From positions 15,534-79,533 of the forward strand of contig JAZUPE010000017.1 in NCBI GenBank assembly GCA_045605025.1: a stretch of 64,000 bases of DNA, in the 5' to 3' direction. Within the stretch, counting starts at the first letter, position 1. Each line of letters begins with the position of its first letter. The DNA is from SIG598 sp045605025 (GTDB lineage Bacteria > Bacillota > Clostridia > Oscillospirales > Acutalibacteraceae). Shown here one piece after another: positions 61,601-64,000 of this stretch. A model generated the notes under the pieces. It was not told the origin of the DNA, made no database searches, and was given only the letters and a program-made list of their open reading frames with translations. Position numbers and translations under genes: made by a program.

Positions 61601-62332
61601 ATGGGCAGAGATAAAAAAGCAAAAAAGGACAAGCGCACGTGGCTCTATAATCTGACCACGCCCATTGCCGGTCCACTTGTGTATACGCTCTTCGGACTGA
61701 AGATCATCAAGGGAAAGAATAATATCCCCGCTGAAGGCGCTGCCATCGCCGCGGGAAACCATATCCATCTTGCCGATCCGGTGTTTCTGTATTTTGCTCA
61801 GAAGCGTCAGATACGCTACATGGCAAAAGCTGAGCTGTTCAGAAACAAATTCCTCGGCTGGGTCGTGGGCAACTACGGCGGATTTCCCGTGGAGCGCGGC
61901 ACAGGAGACACCGAATCACTCAACACCGCAGAACAGCTTCTGCTGGACGGCAAGGTGCTGGGCATCTTCCCCGAAGGAACCCGCTCAAAGGACGGCAAGG
62001 TCGGACGCGGCAAGGCGGGCGTAATGCATATCGCCTATCAGTCCGGTGCGCCTATTTATCCCTTTGCTGTGTTTTCAAAAAAGAGCGCGCTGAGAATCGG
62101 CAGCAAATACACCGTTGCCTTTGGTGAGCCGGTGACCGCCGCTGAGCTTGGCGTTGTAACCGGTGCCCCCCGTGAGTATCGCGAGGCGACCCGCAAGCTG
62201 ATGAGCATCATTACCGAACTGCAGAACGACTGCCGCGAATACCGCGGACTGCCGCGCATCGAAACGGCTGTGTCCTCCGGAGATGCCTCAGCGGAAACGA
62301 AAGCGGAAAAAAACGAGGCGGTTGAGGTATGA
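61601..62332 (+). CDS. plsC: 1-Acylglycerol-3-phosphate acyltransferase PlsC
   Basis: PlsC adds the second fatty acid to make phosphatidic acid in the membrane. The 243-residue protein has the acyltransferase motifs HxxxxD (GNHIHLADPVF), GGFPVERG and FPEGTRSKDG. An N-terminal hydrophobic stretch (LTTPIAGPLVYTLFGL) should anchor it. The C-terminal 30 residues are acidic and not part of the domain. Its stop overlaps the ATG of the next gene as ATGA. Confidence 0.94.
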   Translation: MGRDKKAKKDKRTWLYNLTTPIAGPLVYTLFGLKIIKGKNNIPAEGAAIAAGNHIHLADPVFLYFAQKRQIRYMAKAELFRNKFLGWVVGNYGGFPVERGTGDTESLNTAEQLLLDGKVLGIFPEGTRSKDGKVGRGKAGVMHIAYQSGAPIYPFAVFSKKSALRIGSKYTVAFGEPVTAAELGVVTGAPREYREATRKLMSIITELQNDCREYRGLPRIETAVSSGDASAETKAEKNEAVEV

Positions 62333-64000
62333 GTATTTACCTTGCCAGAACCGCAGGCTTCTGCTTCGGTGTTGACCGTGCGGTAAAGACGGTCGAAAAG
62401 CTGGTGGAGGAGGGAAGAAGGGTATGCACCCTCGGCCCCATCATTCACAATCCGCAGGTAATCGGCGATTTTGAGCGCCGCGGCGTCAGAATCGTCAACT
62501 CGCCCTCGGAGGCTGAAACAGACAGGGTTCTCGTGATCCGTTCCCATGGAGTGGCGTCCTCAGTGTACAGAGAGCTGGAAGAAAGAGGCATCGAGTACGT
62601 GGACGCGACCTGCCCTTTTGTGGCGAAGATCCACTCGATTGTGAGTGCCGCGTCGGCGGAGGGCCGCGTGATCCTGATCGCCGGAGATGCCAGTCACCCC
62701 GAGGTTCTGGGAATCAGCGGACACTGCTCTGGAGAGTATTATGTTTTCGGTTCGGCACAGGAACTGGAGGATCTCGTCAAAAGTAACAGATTTTCAGAGG
62801 AAACGCCCCTCACTGTTGTAGCGCAAACAACCTTTGACACAAATAGCTGGGAAATTTGCTCTGAAATCATAAAAAAAGTGTTTACTAACGCAATTATTTT
62901 TGCTACAATATGTAATGCGACTCAGAATCGTCAGAGCGAAGCAAGAAAACTGGCGGCGCAATGCGACCTCATGCTGGTGATTGGCGGCAGGAACAGCTCC
63001 AACACACAGAAGCTGCTGTCGATATGCTCGGAGCACGGCCGAGCCTGTCTGATAGAAACCGCCGCGGAACTCCCGGCTGAAGAGGTTCGGGGATCGCGTG
63101 ACATTGGCATTACTGCAGGGGCATCCACTCCTGCGGGTATAATTAAGGAGGTATTGGAATCCATGTCTGAAATCTATTCCAATGATGAAAACTTTGCTGC
63201 GTTGCTTGAAGAATCATTCAAGAACTCAAATACAAACGGAAAGGTAGTCGAAGGTACCGTTGTAGGCATCGCTCCCGGCGAGATCTATGTTGACGTGGGC
63301 CGCAAGCAGTCCGGTGTCGTCACTCTTGATGAGCTGACCGATAACCCCAACCTGAGCCCCGAAGACATTGTCAAGGTCGGCGATACCCTTGAGCTTATGA
63401 TACTTCGCACCAACGACCAGGAAGGTTACATATACCTCTCCAAGCGTATCCTCGACTCCAGCCGTTCCTGGGAGGAGATCAAGGCCGCTGCTCCCAAGAT
63501 TGTCAACCGTGCACGCAGAAACAGAGATGACAGCGACGAGGACGTTTTCCGTGCTGACGACGAGCAGGTCGAAGAGGCCGCTCCCGTAGACGAGGTCATC
63601 GAGAGAGAGCCCGAAGGCGAGCCCACCGTATTCTCCGGTGTTGTCACCGAGGTTGTCAAGGGCGGCGTCATCGCTTCCTACAAGGGAGTCAAGGTGTTCA
63701 TTCCTGCCGGTCAGGCTACCCTGACCCGCGGCGAGCCTCTTGAGGGTCTGCTCAAGAAGGAAGTCAAGTTCATCATCCTGGAAGTCAATCCCGGCCGTCG
63801 TCGTGCTGTCGGTTCCATCCGTGCGGTCCTCAACAAGGAGCGCAAGGCTCAGGAGAAGGCATTCTGGGAGACCATCGAAGTCGGTCAGGTATTCACCGGC
63901 AGCGTCAAGTCTCTGACCACTTACGGTGCTTTTGTTGATCTGGGCGCAGTTGACGGTATGATTCACATTTCCGAGCTGTCCTGGAACCGCATCAAGCATC
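62329..64000 (+). CDS. ispH: IspH-ribosomal S1 domain fusion (partial at right edge)
   Basis: The first 275 or so residues are IspH, the [4Fe-4S] enzyme that makes IPP and DMAPP in the MEP pathway. The three cluster cysteines are seen in FCFGVD, DATCPF and ATICNAT. The frame continues without a stop (ATG at 63163 is in frame) into S1-type RNA-binding domains (GKVVEGTVVGI, VFSGVVTEVVKGG, VFTGSVKSLTTYGAFVDLG), and the window ends inside. An acidic linker separates the first two S1 repeats (DDSDEDVFRADDE). IspH-S1 fusions are well known in Clostridia. The frame overlaps plsC by four bases. Confidence 0.95.
   Translation, partial: MSIYLARTAGFCFGVDRAVKTVEKLVEEGRRVCTLGPIIHNPQVIGDFERRGVRIVNSPSEAETDRVLVIRSHGVASSVYRELEERGIEYVDATCPFVAKIHSIVSAASAEGRVILIAGDASHPEVLGISGHCSGEYYVFGSAQELEDLVKSNRFSEETPLTVVAQTTFDTNSWEICSEIIKKVFTNAIIFATICNATQNRQSEARKLAAQCDLMLVIGGRNSSNTQKLLSICSEHGRACLIETAAELPAEEVRGSRDIGITAGASTPAGIIKEVLESMSEIYSNDENFAALLEESFKNSNTNGKVVEGTVVGIAPGEIYVDVGRKQSGVVTLDELTDNPNLSPEDIVKVGDTLELMILRTNDQEGYIYLSKRILDSSRSWEEIKAAAPKIVNRARRNRDDSDEDVFRADDEQVEEAAPVDEVIEREPEGEPTVFSGVVTEVVKGGVIASYKGVKVFIPAGQATLTRGEPLEGLLKKEVKFIILEVNPGRRRAVGSIRAVLNKERKAQEKAFWETIEVGQVFTGSVKSLTTYGAFVDLGAVDGMIHISELSWNRIKH
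62881..62909 (+). promoter_or_regulatory. Possible internal promoter within ispH
   Basis: TTTACT and TACAAT are 17 bases apart in a locally AT-rich part of the ispH frame, unlike its surroundings. It would drive a transcript for the S1 part. Confidence 0.4.
63146..63165 (+). promoter_or_regulatory. Internal ribosome site and start for S1 alone
   Basis: AAGGAGGT, nine bases and ATG (63163) lie in frame at the IspH-S1 boundary. This is as good as the true start sites in the window and could make a separate S1 protein in addition to the fusion. Confidence 0.6.

Noticed and set aside
1..64000. tRNA, rRNA, CRISPR arrays, insertion sequences or attachment sites
   Set aside because: I saw no tRNA T-loop in a cloverleaf context, no regular repeats with spacers, no transposase and no flanking duplications; a tRNAscan-SE and CRISPRCasFinder run would settle it.

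Overview
The window looks like chromosomal DNA from a spore-forming, anaerobic Firmicute of the class Clostridia, most like a gut or rumen Oscillospiraceae/Ruminococcaceae-type organism. The evidence is spore genes (yqfC, yqfD, ylbJ), strong AGGAGG ribosome sites with ATG, GTG and TTG starts, TTGACA/TATAAT promoters, the IspH-S1 fusion typical of Clostridia, a two-gene SUF system and moderately GC-rich coding DNA. I found no tRNA, rRNA, CRISPR array, insertion sequence or phage gene.

Layout. 1-1048: tail of a sugar ABC permease plus an unknown gene. 1064-3856: permuted GH3 glycosidase. 4077-9208: yqfC-yqfD, phoH-ybeY-HAD phosphatase, with ylbJ divergent. 9285-12579: small kinase, DegV protein, esterase, CDP-alcohol transferase. 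12691-16794: a long structured leader, then nucleotidyltransferase, uxuA and a GH13 glucosidase. 16943-19946: TAXI-type TRAP transporter. 20141-25954: diguanylate cyclase, iron-sulfur aldo/keto reductase, feoAB. 26141-35120: acetyltransferases, a LytTR/DUF3021 pair, a serine hydrolase/CapA pair, a DUF3737 beta-helix protein, and an ylmH-trmO-LacI operon.

35298-38839 is the accessory part and the best candidate for an undescribed system. It encodes a 728-residue protein with an N-terminal ryanodine-receptor (RyR) domain, a SLOG-like Rossmannoid domain and two pairs of membrane helices resembling SLATT. This is followed by a stand-alone 97-residue RyR protein, a perfect 15-bp hairpin, a YgjP-type metallopeptidase and a small convergent membrane protein. 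It sits between housekeeping genes and resembles predicted nucleotide-sensing, membrane-perforating conflict systems.

38993-45151: M18 aminopeptidase, lytic transglycosylase and coaE on the minus strand; then sufC-sufB and an in-frame phosphopentomutase-cytidine deaminase fusion. 45391-50925: an 1844-residue surface beta-helix protein. 51040-56895: a DNA-repair operon radC-uvrB-uvrA with a LexA-like box inside its promoter. 57018-59223: DUF5685, cysteine-tailed J-domain protein and a membrane protein. 59344-64000: BaiN-like flavoprotein, small membrane protein, cmk, plsC and an IspH-S1 fusion that runs off the edge and carries an apparent internal promoter and ribosome site for S1 alone.
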